A DNA stretch of 64,000 bases, taken from NCBI RefSeq assembly GCF_022179065.1, contig NZ_BPQD01000003.1, positions 372,001 through 436,000 of the forward strand, written 5' to 3'. Made by a program: the position numbers and the translations under genes. Below the pieces are notes generated by a model. That model searched no databases. It was not told the DNA's origin and was given only the letters and a program-made list of their open reading frames with translations. The stretch is from Methylobacterium adhaesivum. GTDB lineage: Bacteria; Pseudomonadota; Alphaproteobacteria; Rhizobiales; Beijerinckiaceae. Shown piece after piece: positions 8,344 through 15,835 of this stretch (position 1 is the stretch's first letter; every line of letters starts with the position of its first letter).

Positions 8344-9249
8344 ATGTTGCGGGCGTGGAAAGAGATGGGTCGGGCATCGATGTCGCTGACGAACGGGACC
8401 GCGAAGATCCTCGCCCCGCGCCGCGACGGCCGGAACGGCCGTGTCCGCTGGATGGGACGCGCGGCCTGTCTTGCCCTCGTGGCGGGCCTCGCCGCCTGCT
8501 CCGGCACCACGGATTTCTACCCGACCAAGGGCGACGTGAAGCCCCATCCGGGGGTCGCCCGTGCCAAGCAGCACCCGATCCAGGGCATCGACATCTCGAA
8601 ATGGCAGGGCCCCGTCGACTGGGCCTCCGTGCGCGCGGCCGGCACTCAGTTCGCCTTCATCAAGGCGACGGAGGGCGGCGACCACGTCGACGAGCGGTTC
8701 CGCGTGAACTGGGACGGCGCGGCGCGGGCCGGCGTGCCGCGTGGCGCCTATCACTTCGTGTTCTGGTGCCGTTCGGCCCAGGACCAGATGGCATGGTTCA
8801 AGAAGAACGTCCCGGCCGATCCCACCGCCCTCCCCCCGGTCCTCGACGTCGAATGGAACGGCCATTCGCAGCTCTGCCCGAAGAAGTTGCCGAAAGCCCA
8901 GGCCCTGGCGATGATCCGGTACATGCTCGATGAGATGGAGCGCTACACCGGCAAGCGTCCGATCATCTACACCGACATCACCTTCCACAAGGACGTCCTC
9001 GAGGACGAGCTTCCGGATTATCCGCACTGGGTCCGCTCCACGGCCGCCGAGCCGGAGCAGCGTTTCGCCAAGCGCCGGTGGATGCTGTGGCAGTTCACCT
9101 CCACGGGCCGGGTACCGGGCGTGCGCGGCGACGTCGATCGCAACGCCTTCTACGGCACGACGGCCGAATGGGCCTCGTTCCTCGCCACCGACTGCGATCC
9201 GCGCGACCACAGCTCCCTGGCGAACCGCGGTCTCTGCGCCGGGAAGTAG
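8344..9249 (+). CDS. GH25-family muramidase-like lipoprotein
   Basis: Predicted N-acetylmuramidase of glycoside hydrolase family 25, which cuts peptidoglycan glycan strands. After a basic N-terminus comes a hydrophobic segment ending in the lipobox LAAC (Cys52), so the mature protein is probably a membrane-anchored periplasmic lipoprotein. Family motifs are GIDISKWQG with Asp83, FAFIKATEGG, GAYHFVFW, PPVLDVEW with the catalytic Glu170, and the final WQFTSTG block. It has 301 residues. The ATG at 8344 is used, but in-frame ATGs at 8365 and 8380 are equally possible starts. It stands alone. Confidence 0.88.
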   Translation: MLRAWKEMGRASMSLTNGTAKILAPRRDGRNGRVRWMGRAACLALVAGLAACSGTTDFYPTKGDVKPHPGVARAKQHPIQGIDISKWQGPVDWASVRAAGTQFAFIKATEGGDHVDERFRVNWDGAARAGVPRGAYHFVFWCRSAQDQMAWFKKNVPADPTALPPVLDVEWNGHSQLCPKKLPKAQALAMIRYMLDEMERYTGKRPIIYTDITFHKDVLEDELPDYPHWVRSTAAEPEQRFAKRRWMLWQFTSTGRVPGVRGDVDRNAFYGTTAEWASFLATDCDPRDHSSLANRGLCAGK

Positions 9250-9539
9250 CCCCCGGCATTGGCCTTCCTCGGGGTCGGCCCCGGTCTTTGTGCGGGCTCG
9301 CACGGCTGACGCATGAGAAGCGCGAGTCCCCTTTCCCAGAAAGGCGGGGCGGTTCGGGTTGGCTCTACCGGTGATTCTGCGGCGCGCGCCGACCGAACCC
9401 GGACCCGAAGGGCCGCGACGAAGGCGTTCAAATCCGGGCCCGCCGACAGTCTGAAGTCAGGAACCGCTTGTCTTTCGGGATCCCGGGTTCCGCTACGCGG
9501 ATCTCGGATGATGGCGCTCAGACGATAAGCCGGTAGAGA

Positions 9540-10220
9540 TCAGGCGCCGGCCTGGATCACCGTGCCCAACACCGCACCGAAATGGCAGGCCGTCGCGGCG
9601 AGCACGAAGGCGTGCCAGATCGCGTTCTGGAACGGTAGACTGCGCCAGACGTGGAACACGACCCCGAAGGAATAGAGCAGGCCGCCGGCGGCCAGGAGCC
9701 ATAGGGCGTCGGGCTGCAGCCGTGCGATCACCGAATCGTAGGCGGCGAGCCCGCTCCAGCCGAGGAGCAGATAGAGACCGATGGCGGCGCGGTCGAACCG
9801 ACCCGGCAGCGTCAGTTTGAGGGCGATGCCGATACCCGCCACGAGCCACACGCCGCCGAGCAAGCTCCAGGCAACGGTGCCGTTGCCCACCAGGGCCACG
9901 AGCGGCGTGTAGGTGCCGGCGATCATGAGGTAGATGAGGGCGTGGTCGGCCCGGCGCAGGAGCCACTTCCGTCGGCCGACGGGCCACATGTTGTAGGTGG
10001 CCGAGACACCGAGCATCGACACGAGGGCGGCGGCGTAGATGGCCACGGCCCCCTGCTCGAGGGCTGGAAGCCGCGCGAGGGCCGCCAGGATGACGATGGC
10101 GATGGCTCCGGCGACGCCGAAAGCGACACCGAGGAAGTGAATAACGCCGTCGGCGAGGATTTCGCGCCGGGTGTAGTCCCATCTCAGCCCTGTGGGGCGC
10201 CCATCCTCTGCCAGGAACAT
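9540..10220 (-). CDS. Hemolysin III (TrhA/YqfA, PAQR-like) membrane protein
   Basis: Seven-helix inner-membrane protein of the hemolysin III family, relatives of adiponectin receptors, linked in E. coli to membrane energetics and fatty-acid metabolism. It has 226 residues. Conserved histidine blocks are GVIHFLGVAFG in TM1, ADHALIYLMIAGTYTP in the middle and HVWRSLPFQNAIWHAFVL near the end; these are the putative metal ligands. The ATG at 10220 gives the standard N-terminus. A perfect inverted repeat lies 30-50 bp upstream (10251-10270), possibly an operator. Confidence 0.92.
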   Translation of the reverse strand: MFLAEDGRPTGLRWDYTRREILADGVIHFLGVAFGVAGAIAIVILAALARLPALEQGAVAIYAAALVSMLGVSATYNMWPVGRRKWLLRRADHALIYLMIAGTYTPLVALVGNGTVAWSLLGGVWLVAGIGIALKLTLPGRFDRAAIGLYLLLGWSGLAAYDSVIARLQPDALWLLAAGGLLYSFGVVFHVWRSLPFQNAIWHAFVLAATACHFGAVLGTVIQAGA

Positions 10221-10250
10221 CGCTGACTCCCATCGGTCATGGGAAAGCTA

Positions 10251-10270
10251 CGCTTGGACTGATCCAAGCG
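10251..10270. promoter_or_regulatory. Perfect inverted repeat upstream of hemolysin III gene
   Basis: CGCTTGGA, CTGA, TCCAAGCG: 8-bp perfect arms with a 4-bp centre, 31-50 bp before the ATG at 10220. It also sits inside a one-mismatch EcfG-like arrangement on the - strand (GGAAC 10270-10274, N17, CGTA 10249-10252). It could be an operator or part of a promoter. Confidence 0.45.
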
Positions 10271-10354
10271 TTCCCAAGGAAAACTACCGAGGTAGCTCCG
10301 TCCACAGGCAAACCTACGCCGCGCCGCACGCGGCAGCGGCAGGAAGAACGAAGG

Positions 10355-10525
10355 TCAGCCGGCGACGAGGCCCGAATAACGGCTCGCGATGACGACGGCC
10401 CAGGCGACGCCGAGCACGCCCGTGAGGCCGAAGACGATCCGGCGGGAACGCCGATCCAGCTTGTGGCGTCGAACGACGGGCTTCGGCTGCGCGGTCTTCA
10501 CGGTCGGGGGTGTACCAAGCGTCAT
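10355..10525 (-). CDS. Small single-pass membrane protein, 56 aa
   Basis: A 56-residue protein read from ATG at 10525 to TGA at 10355: MTLGTPPTVKTAQPKPVV, then a basic stretch RRHKLDRRSRR, one membrane helix (IVFGLTGVLGVAWAVVIAS) and a short tail. The positive patch before the helix predicts a cytoplasmic N-terminus. I do not recognise a family. It is alone between the hemolysin III gene and ctaA, about 230 bp from ctaA. Codon use matches real genes here. Confidence 0.6.
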   Translation of the reverse strand: MTLGTPPTVKTAQPKPVVRRHKLDRRSRRIVFGLTGVLGVAWAVVIASRYSGLVAG

Positions 10526-10755
10526 GCGGTCGTGGTCCTCGTTCGTTGTGCGCGGGCGAACGCGGCGTCCCGAGCGTGGCTACGGGACTAACGTCTGACC
10601 ATCCATCCGGTTCGCTGCAACGCAATAAAGCGTGATGCCGCGACGATGAGGCCTTCCGACGACGATGGGAAGGGTGGTCCGCCGGGCTGCGTGCGCCGCA
10701 TCACCCGGCGCGCATATCGGCCCGGATGAAACCAGGATCGTGTCCCGCCGTGGGA

Positions 10756-11871
10756 TCAGGCCGGGCGGCCGGTCAGGGCCTCGAACCCGAAGGCCGGGGC
10801 CGCTTCCGGCCGCATCGGGCGGGCCGTCACGGCCGGGCTGAGCCGGGCGTGCACGGTCGCCATCACCAGCACCGCCATGGCGAACACCTGGTGGCTGAGG
10901 CCGGCCCAGAGCGGCACGGCCAGCAGCAGCGTCGTCACCCCGAGGGCGGCCTGCGCCAGGACGAGGCCGGCGACGCCCGTGGCGCGCCGTGCGGCGCCGC
11001 TGCCCGGCAGGGTCCGCCGTGCATCGAAGGCGTGCAGGAGCGCCACGGCCAGGAGGAGATAGGCTGTCAGGCGGTGGTTGAGCTGCACCAGGGCGTGGTT
11101 GTCGACGAAGTTCTCGATCCAGGGGCGGACGGCGAAGAGTTCGCCCAGCGGCGGCGCGAAGGCCCCGTCCATGCCGGGCCAGGTGTTGTAGACGAGACCG
11201 GCCTTCGATCCGGCGACAAGGCCACCGAGGAAGATCTGGCCGAGGGCCAGCACCACGAGGACCACGGCCGTCCGGCCGAGCCGGGCCGGAACCGGCGGCG
11301 ACGGTTCCGCGCGCAGGCCGGCGGCGAGCCAGACGAGGCCGGCGAGGATCAGGCTCGCGGTGGTGAGGTGCAGGGCGAGCTTGAGGGGCGCCACCGCGGT
11401 CATGCCGGGTTGGAGTCCGGACGCCACCATGATCCAGCCGATGGCGCCCTGAAGGCCGCCGAGGATGCCAAGACCGAGGAGGCCGAGGCCGAGGCGCCGG
11501 GTGAGGCGTCCCCGAGCCCAGAACCAGATCAGGGGCAGGAAGAACGCGAGGCCGACGAAGCGCCCGAGCAGGCGGTGGCCCCACTCCCAGGCATAGATCG
11601 TCTTGAAGTCCGACAGGCCCATCCCCTGGTTGAGGATGCGGTATTGCGGCGTGTCGCGGTACTTGTCGAATTCCGCCGCCCAGGCCTCGGCCGAGAGGGG
11701 CGGAACGGCGCCGGTCACCGGCCGCCACTCGGTGATGGAGAGCCCCGAGCCGGTCAGGCGCGTCGCGCCGCCAACCGCGACCATGCCCACCACCAGGGCG
11801 GCCAGCACGTAGAGCCACAGGCGCACGGCGCGGTGCCCGCCATCACGGACGGCTGCGTTCCTCGGCATCAT
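10756..11871 (-). CDS. ctaA: CtaA/Cox15-type heme A synthase
   Basis: Inner-membrane enzyme that oxidises the C8 methyl of heme O to a formyl group, making heme A for aa3-type cytochrome oxidase. It has 371 residues, about eight membrane helices and the type-2 CtaA signature. Heme-ligand histidine blocks are WEWGHRLLGR, LHLTTASLILAG, LNHRLTAYLLL and LSHQVFAMAVLV. The start motif GGATRLTGSGLSITEW is diagnostic. Two adjacent ATG codons (11871 and 11868) are possible. The cytochrome oxidase operon is not in the window, so the gene stands apart. A tiny membrane protein lies just upstream on the same strand. Confidence 0.96.
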   Translation of the reverse strand: MMPRNAAVRDGGHRAVRLWLYVLAALVVGMVAVGGATRLTGSGLSITEWRPVTGAVPPLSAEAWAAEFDKYRDTPQYRILNQGMGLSDFKTIYAWEWGHRLLGRFVGLAFFLPLIWFWARGRLTRRLGLGLLGLGILGGLQGAIGWIMVASGLQPGMTAVAPLKLALHLTTASLILAGLVWLAAGLRAEPSPPVPARLGRTAVVLVVLALGQIFLGGLVAGSKAGLVYNTWPGMDGAFAPPLGELFAVRPWIENFVDNHALVQLNHRLTAYLLLAVALLHAFDARRTLPGSGAARRATGVAGLVLAQAALGVTTLLLAVPLWAGLSHQVFAMAVLVMATVHARLSPAVTARPMRPEAAPAFGFEALTGRPA

Positions 11872-11979
11872 CGCGCTCCCATCCCCGTCATCCGGCCGCT
11901 GTCATCGCTCGGCCCGGGGTAGACGTGCGCTCGCACGAGGGCAACGCCCTCCGGCGACGCAGCCGCTCTGTGGAGGGCG

Positions 11980-12078
11980 CTACCCGTTGGCGGCGAGCTC
12001 GCGGCTCCGGTTCAGGGCGAGGAGATCGAGGAGTGCGATCACGAGCCAGGGGCCAGCGATTCCAATGAAGAAGGCCAT
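11980..12078 (-). CDS. Candidate micro-membrane protein, 32 aa
   Basis: A 32-codon reading frame from ATG at 12078 to TAG at 11980: MAFFIGIAGPWLVIALLDLL followed by ALNRSRELAANG. It is one hydrophobic helix with a short polar tail, typical of membrane microproteins. It lies 108 bp upstream of ctaA on the same strand, in front of two other small membrane-protein genes. The short length makes chance possible. It might assist ctaA or an oxidase, but nothing shows that directly. Confidence 0.45.
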   Translation of the reverse strand: MAFFIGIAGPWLVIALLDLLALNRSRELAANG

Positions 12079-12169
12079 CCGTGTCGCCCTGTTCCCGCGC
12101 GAAGGTGCCCGATGATAGGCGAGTCGCGCCACGCCGCAAGCGATCAAACGGGGCCACTGCGGGAAAGGC

Positions 12170-12460
12170 CTATCCCCGCCCCGACACCCCGGCGAGCCAC
12201 CGCAGGGCGAGGGCGACGAGCATGCCGGCGCCGAGGAGGCGTCGCCATGGATTGACCCCCCGTACGAGTTCGTCTGCGGCCCAGACGATCAGGGCCGCCG
12301 TGCCGACGCCGCGCAGGATCGTGCCGGCTTGGCCCGCCGGCGCGAAGGCCCAGTCGATCCCGGCGCAGAGGCCGAACAGCGTCAGCGACGCGTTGGGCCA
12401 CTGCCCGATGGTGATCTCACCGGTGCGGCGGTTGCGCAGGAACCAGTCGAGGATGTTCAG
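12170..12460 (-). CDS. Small membrane protein, apparent CTG start, 96 aa
   Basis: A 96-residue frame ending at TAG 12170-12172. It begins (M/L)NILDWFLRNRRTGEITIGQ, then three predicted membrane helices: ASLTLFGLCAGIDWAFAPA, TILRGVGTAALIVWAADELV and LLGAGMLVALALRWLAGV. No ATG, GTG or TTG lies between the upstream in-frame stop and this conserved-looking N-terminus. The only sensible start is CTG at 12458-12460, which overlaps the stop of the preceding gene as CTGA, implying translational coupling. A sequencing error or a lost start is the alternative. Confidence 0.6.
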   Translation of the reverse strand: MNILDWFLRNRRTGEITIGQWPNASLTLFGLCAGIDWAFAPAGQAGTILRGVGTAALIVWAADELVRGVNPWRRLLGAGMLVALALRWLAGVSGRG

Positions 12461-12642
12461 ATGCCGCGAGCCCCGTCGGCGTCACGCATGGGCTGGCACA
12501 GCTTCGGGCTCAACTTGTCGAGGTGCTCGCAGGCATTGGCGAGATACCAGCTTCGCAGGTCGGGCTGCGTCGGGGCGATGTAGAGACCGACGAGGATGAA
12601 GCCGACAGCTCCGAGAATGACGAGGGTGAGGATGTTGCGCAT
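12457..12642 (-). CDS. Small membrane-anchored protein, 61 aa
   Basis: A 61-residue protein from ATG at 12642: MRNILTLVILGAVGFILVGL forms an N-terminal membrane anchor or uncleaved signal. A short periplasmic domain follows with two cysteines (LANACEHLDKLSPKLCQ), probably disulfide-linked. An open extension to 12747 exists but lacks protein character; GGAG lies about 10 bases before the chosen ATG. It overlaps the next gene by four bases (CTGA), so the two form a small operon. Function unknown. Confidence 0.6.
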   Translation of the reverse strand: MRNILTLVILGAVGFILVGLYIAPTQPDLRSWYLANACEHLDKLSPKLCQPMRDADGARGI

Positions 12643-12721
12643 GGCGTTGCTCCGGGAGCGCTCTCGAACGAGGGAGGCGGGCGGCATCGGCCCCACCATG
12701 CTTTCCCATCGCACGAACGCT

Positions 12722-12801
12722 CCAAAAAAATCAGCCTGTCGCCGCACGAGGGGCTGACAGGCTGTGAGAGGCTCGGGAGGAATCGAGGCGTTGAGACCTG
12801 C
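12722..12801 (-). ncRNA. Candidate small RNA (CCUCC loop, T7 terminator)
   Basis: On the - strand a one-mismatch EcfG-type promoter (GGAAC 12829-12833, N17, GGTT 12808-12811) precedes an ~80-nt stretch. That stretch ends in a perfect 9-bp hairpin (12732-12740 with 12756-12764) followed by seven T residues (12724-12730). A short 5' hairpin shows loop ATTCCTCC, like C/U-rich alphaproteobacterial small RNAs. No gene explains this terminator. The exact 5' end is a guess from promoter spacing. Confidence 0.35.
12724..12764 (-). terminator. Rho-independent terminator, 9-bp stem plus T7
   Basis: Read on the - strand: CAGCCTGTC, 15-nt loop, GACAGGCTG, A, then TTTTTTT. It lies 80 bp upstream of the small-gene pair starting at 12642 and has no annotated gene in front of it, which is why a small RNA is proposed. 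Confidence 0.8.
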
Positions 12802-13080
12802 TTCGACAACCTTCGGTCGGAACGACCGGTTCCTGCCGAGCTGGCTAAAATTGCTCGGCCGGTGGCGCGTCCCGTCCGACGCCCCCGCGGCCGCCGATTC
12901 GTCTTGCCAACCGGCTCCCGCGATCCCATTTAAACCTCAGGCCGGTCGCGACCCTCGTCGCTCGACCGGAGACGGCCACGAGACGGTTTGGGGTGACGCC
13001 GGATGTACGCGCACCCCGCGCCGCTGCGTGGCCGTTGGCTTTCCAATCTCTCCGTTCCAGCGTCCGAGCACCGTCCCGTC

Positions 13081-13338
13081 ATGGCCAAGCGCACGAAATC
13101 GAAACCGCAGGAGCGGGGTTCCGTCCTGTTCGACGTCCTTTACGAGGATGAGTCCCGCGCCTCGAACCGGCGCGTTCCCATGGAGATCCTGGGCGGGCTC
13201 GACGGCGATGCGCCGGCCCGCGAGATCATCGAGGAGCAGGATCGGGTCATCGCCGAGAAATCCGGCCGCCCTCTGAAGCCGATCCGAAGCCTGACCCGCT
13301 CGCCCATCCGCGTGCCGAGCACCGTGACGAACGATTGA
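13081..13338 (+). CDS. Conserved-looking hypothetical protein, 85 aa
   Basis: Unrecognised 85-residue protein: MAKRTKSKPQERGSVLFDVL, then YEDESRASNRRVPMEILGGLDGDAPAREIIEEQDRVIAEKSGRP and a basic tail. It is charged, soluble, with no signal or membrane helix; the central EIIEEQDRVIAE is probably helical. The ATG at 13081 is chosen over an upstream ATG at 13003 because the extra N-terminus lacks coding character. A 9-bp hairpin (CACCGCCGG/CCGGCGGTG, 13339-13365) right after the stop may end transcription. Confidence 0.6.
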   Translation: MAKRTKSKPQERGSVLFDVLYEDESRASNRRVPMEILGGLDGDAPAREIIEEQDRVIAEKSGRPLKPIRSLTRSPIRVPSTVTND

Positions 13339-13445
13339 CACCGCCGGCCGATCCGCCCGGCGGTGTCGGCCCACGGTCTGCCTTGGCTTCACCGCCGTCG
13401 GGGAGAGACGACTCCGAGACGCACGCTCCCCGGGGCCGTCGCGCG

Positions 13446-13661
13446 TCAGGCCTTCTTGAGGAACTGGGTCTTCAGCACCAGGCCTTTGACCTTCTCGGCG
13501 TTGCACTCGATCTCATCGGGGTCGCCCGTGAGGCGGATGTTCTTGATCAGGGTTCCGCGCTTCAGGGTGGTCGAAGTTCCCTTCACCTTGAGGTCCTTGA
13601 TTAGGGTCACCGCATCGCCATCGGCGAGCTTGGTCCCGTTCGAATCCTTCGTGTCGTCCAT
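13446..13661 (-). CDS. PhnA-like (YjdM C-terminal domain) protein
   Basis: A 71-residue protein matching the C-terminal domain of the PhnA/YjdM (alkylphosphonate utilisation protein) family: DSNGTKLADGDAVTLIKDLKVKGTS, then KRGTLIKNIRLTGDPDEIECN and KGLVLKTQFLKKA. The N-terminal zinc-ribbon domain of full-length PhnA is absent, as in many short alphaproteobacterial homologues. Despite the name, a direct role in phosphonate use is not established. It is a small soluble beta-barrel-like protein. A second small gene lies 27 bp upstream on the same strand. Confidence 0.85.
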   Translation of the reverse strand: MDDTKDSNGTKLADGDAVTLIKDLKVKGTSTTLKRGTLIKNIRLTGDPDEIECNAEKVKGLVLKTQFLKKA

Positions 13662-13688
13662 CGTCGTCTTTCGGGGTCGAGCGTCTGC

Positions 13689-13892
13689 TTAGGTCATGGG
13701 GGGTGTGTAGGGCCGGCCGGCATCGGTGAGCGCCCGGTCCACGGCTTCGATGGCGAGGAGGATGCGCGTGAGATCCTCCGCGGCCGAGGCGGCGGCGAGT
13801 TCGCTGGCCCCGATCCGCTTGGAGAGGGCGCTGCGCTGCCGGGCCAGACTGGCACGGGCCCGGTTCAGGTCGTTGATGTCTTCGGGCGTCAT
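13689..13892 (-). CDS. Small coiled-coil hypothetical protein, 67 aa
   Basis: A 67-residue acidic-basic helical protein, MTPEDINDLNRARASLARQ, continuing as one long predicted helix to about residue 55 and ending DAGRPYTPPMT. The heptad-like Leu/Ala pattern suggests a coiled coil. No family recognised. It lies 27 bp upstream of the PhnA-like gene in the same direction, so the two are probably cotranscribed. The ATG at 13892 is the only sensible start. Confidence 0.55.
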   Translation of the reverse strand: MTPEDINDLNRARASLARQRSALSKRIGASELAAASAAEDLTRILLAIEAVDRALTDAGRPYTPPMT

Positions 13893-14030
13893 GGTTCGTC
13901 CCCTTCTTGAGCCGTCGCGCGAAGCCGGACGCTCGGCCCGCCGGGCCCGGTTCGAGCGATGCCGCCTTTGGGCCGAAGACGCAATGCCGGATCATCGGAA
14001 GCGCCCCCGGTCGTGCGCCCGCGCGAATCG

Positions 14031-14762
14031 TCAGAACAGCATGCCCTGCCCGTCCGCCTCGCCGGAGCGCGGCCGATCCTTCGGTGGCGTCAGGGGCACG
14101 ACGAGGTCCGGCCCGTCGTTGCGGGCGTCGTTGACGCGCGGGCTCACGGGGTCGAGGGTGAGCCAGTCGTCGGGACACGGCCGGCATAGGGCGGCGGCGG
14201 CCTCCGGTTCGACCCCGCGCATGTCGAGCCAGGGTTCGACCTGTTCGGACGACAGGATCGCCGGCATCCGGTCGTGCACCGCCGCCATCGTCCCGTTGGC
14301 CCCCGTGGTGACGACGGCCGCCGTGTCGATCTCCGACCCGTCGGCCCCGAGCCAGTTCTCCCACAGGCCGGCCAGCGCCGTCGGGGCGCCGTCGGCGCGG
14401 CGGATCATGAACGGCGTGCGCGTCGCGGCTCGGCCCGTCCCCTCCCGGCGCCACTCGTAGAAACCGTCGGCGAGGAAGACGCAGCGACGGTGGCGCAGGG
14501 CGCCGCGAAACGTCGGCTTGTCCCGCATCGTCTCGACGCGGGCGTTGATGACGAGGGGAAACGCCTTCGGGTCCTTGACCCAGCTCGGCCACAGGCCCCA
14601 GCGCACGAGGCGGAACCGACGCCGGCCGTTCTCATGCACGACGACGGCCACGGGCTGGGTCGGCGCGATGTTGTACCGGGCCGGAAAGTTCGGCTGCTCG
14701 GCATAGCCGTAGGCCTGCCGATAGATCTCCGGTGCCTGGGAGGCGAAGTAGCGACCGCACAT
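14031..14762 (-). CDS. YedK/HMCES-type abasic-site-processing protein
   Basis: SOS-response-associated (SRAP) protein that forms a thiazolidine crosslink to abasic sites in single-stranded DNA and so shields them. The 243 residues contain every catalytic residue known from E. coli YedK: Cys2 immediately after the initiator Met (MCGRYF), Asn73 in VINAR, Glu103 in FYEW and His163 in VHDRMP. Because Cys2 must be N-terminal, the ATG at 14762 is certain. It stands between small genes and corA. No LexA box was noticed upstream. Confidence 0.96.
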   Translation of the reverse strand: MCGRYFASQAPEIYRQAYGYAEQPNFPARYNIAPTQPVAVVVHENGRRRFRLVRWGLWPSWVKDPKAFPLVINARVETMRDKPTFRGALRHRRCVFLADGFYEWRREGTGRAATRTPFMIRRADGAPTALAGLWENWLGADGSEIDTAAVVTTGANGTMAAVHDRMPAILSSEQVEPWLDMRGVEPEAAAALCRPCPDDWLTLDPVSPRVNDARNDGPDLVVPLTPPKDRPRSGEADGQGMLF

Positions 14763-14820
14763 GGGAGAACCATCGGGATTGCAACGGGCCGGAGCAAGGC
14801 CCGTCGGGGGAAGCCCATCC

Positions 14821-15825
14821 TTAGAGCCACCGCTTCCAGCGGAAGAAGACGTAGGGCAGCACGGCGGCCACCACCATCATCACCACGGCCATGGGATAGC
14901 CGAGGTTCCAGTCGAGTTCCGGCATCGCCTTGAAGTTCATGCCGTAGATCGACGCGATGAGGGTCGGCGGCATGAACACCACCGCCATGACCGAGAACAG
15001 CTTGATGATGTTGTTCTGTTCGAGGTTCACGAGGCCCAGCGTCGCGTCGAGGAGGAACTGGATCTTCGAGGACAGGAAGGTGGCGTGCTCCTCGAGCGAT
15101 TGGAGGTCGCGCAGGGTCGAGCGCACGTCCTCGCGCAGTTCGCGCGGCGCCTTGGTGGTGCGATAGGTCGCCGAGAGCGAGAGCAGGATGCGCTCCATGG
15201 AGACGAGGCTCTCGCGCTGCTTCGAGATGAGGTCGCCGTGGCGCCCGAGCGCCCGCAGGGTGTCCTGAAGAGCGGTGTTGCGGGCCGACGGATCGGCCTT
15301 CTCCTCGAAGATCTTGCCCGACAGGCGGTCGATGCGCTCGCCCTGGAGCTGGAGCACGTCGGCGGCCCGGTCGATCACCGTCTCGATGAGGCCGGCGAGG
15401 ATCGTCTCGCCCGACGGCACGGTGGCGGGGCCGTTGCCCGTGGAGCGCCCGGCGCGCTGGGTGTACATCCGGAACGCCTGCGGTTCCTCGTAGCGCACGG
15501 TGACGAGGCGGTTGCCGCGCAGGATGAAGGTGATGCCGGCGAGCCCCGGCTCGTCGCCGTCGCTCACCTTGCTCAGGACCCGGCCGGTCATGTAGCGCGC
15601 CCCGTCCTCGACGTAGAGGAGTTCGGAGGGCTCGATGTCCTTCATCTCCTCGCGGGTCGGCACCGAGATGCCCATGAACGCCTCGACCTTGAGGTCCTCC
15701 TCCCGGGTCGGGCGGATCATGTCCAGCCACACGGTGTCGTCGGGAATCGGGTCCTGCAGTTCGAGGGAGCGGCGTTCGAGCAGGATCTGCCCGGCACCGG
15801 AAACCGGCTGGTGGATGAAGATCAC
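14821..15825 (-). CDS. corA: CorA-family magnesium/divalent cation channel
   Basis: Pentameric inner-membrane channel for Mg2+ (also Co2+ and Ni2+). It has 334 residues from GTG at 15825 (VIFIHQPVSGAGQ). A large cytoplasmic alpha/beta funnel is followed by a long stalk helix and two C-terminal membrane helices. The signature YGMN (residues 294-297) closes the first membrane helix, followed by the MPEL periplasmic loop; the tail KRWL is basic, as usual. An open extension to 15939 would run into the upstream SDR gene, so the GTG, 10 bp after that stop, is preferred. It is last in the acyl-CoA cluster. Confidence 0.93.
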   Translation of the reverse strand: MIFIHQPVSGAGQILLERRSLELQDPIPDDTVWLDMIRPTREEDLKVEAFMGISVPTREEMKDIEPSELLYVEDGARYMTGRVLSKVSDGDEPGLAGITFILRGNRLVTVRYEEPQAFRMYTQRAGRSTGNGPATVPSGETILAGLIETVIDRAADVLQLQGERIDRLSGKIFEEKADPSARNTALQDTLRALGRHGDLISKQRESLVSMERILLSLSATYRTTKAPRELREDVRSTLRDLQSLEEHATFLSSKIQFLLDATLGLVNLEQNNIIKLFSVMAVVFMPPTLIASIYGMNFKAMPELDWNLGYPMAVVMMVVAAVLPYVFFRWKRWL

Positions 15826-15835
15826 GGATGGCGTC

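Noticed and set aside
10444-10470. GGAAC-N17-CGTC inside the 56-aa gene region
   Set aside because: Wrong -10 (CGTC), on the strand opposite to the local gene, and inside coding sequence.
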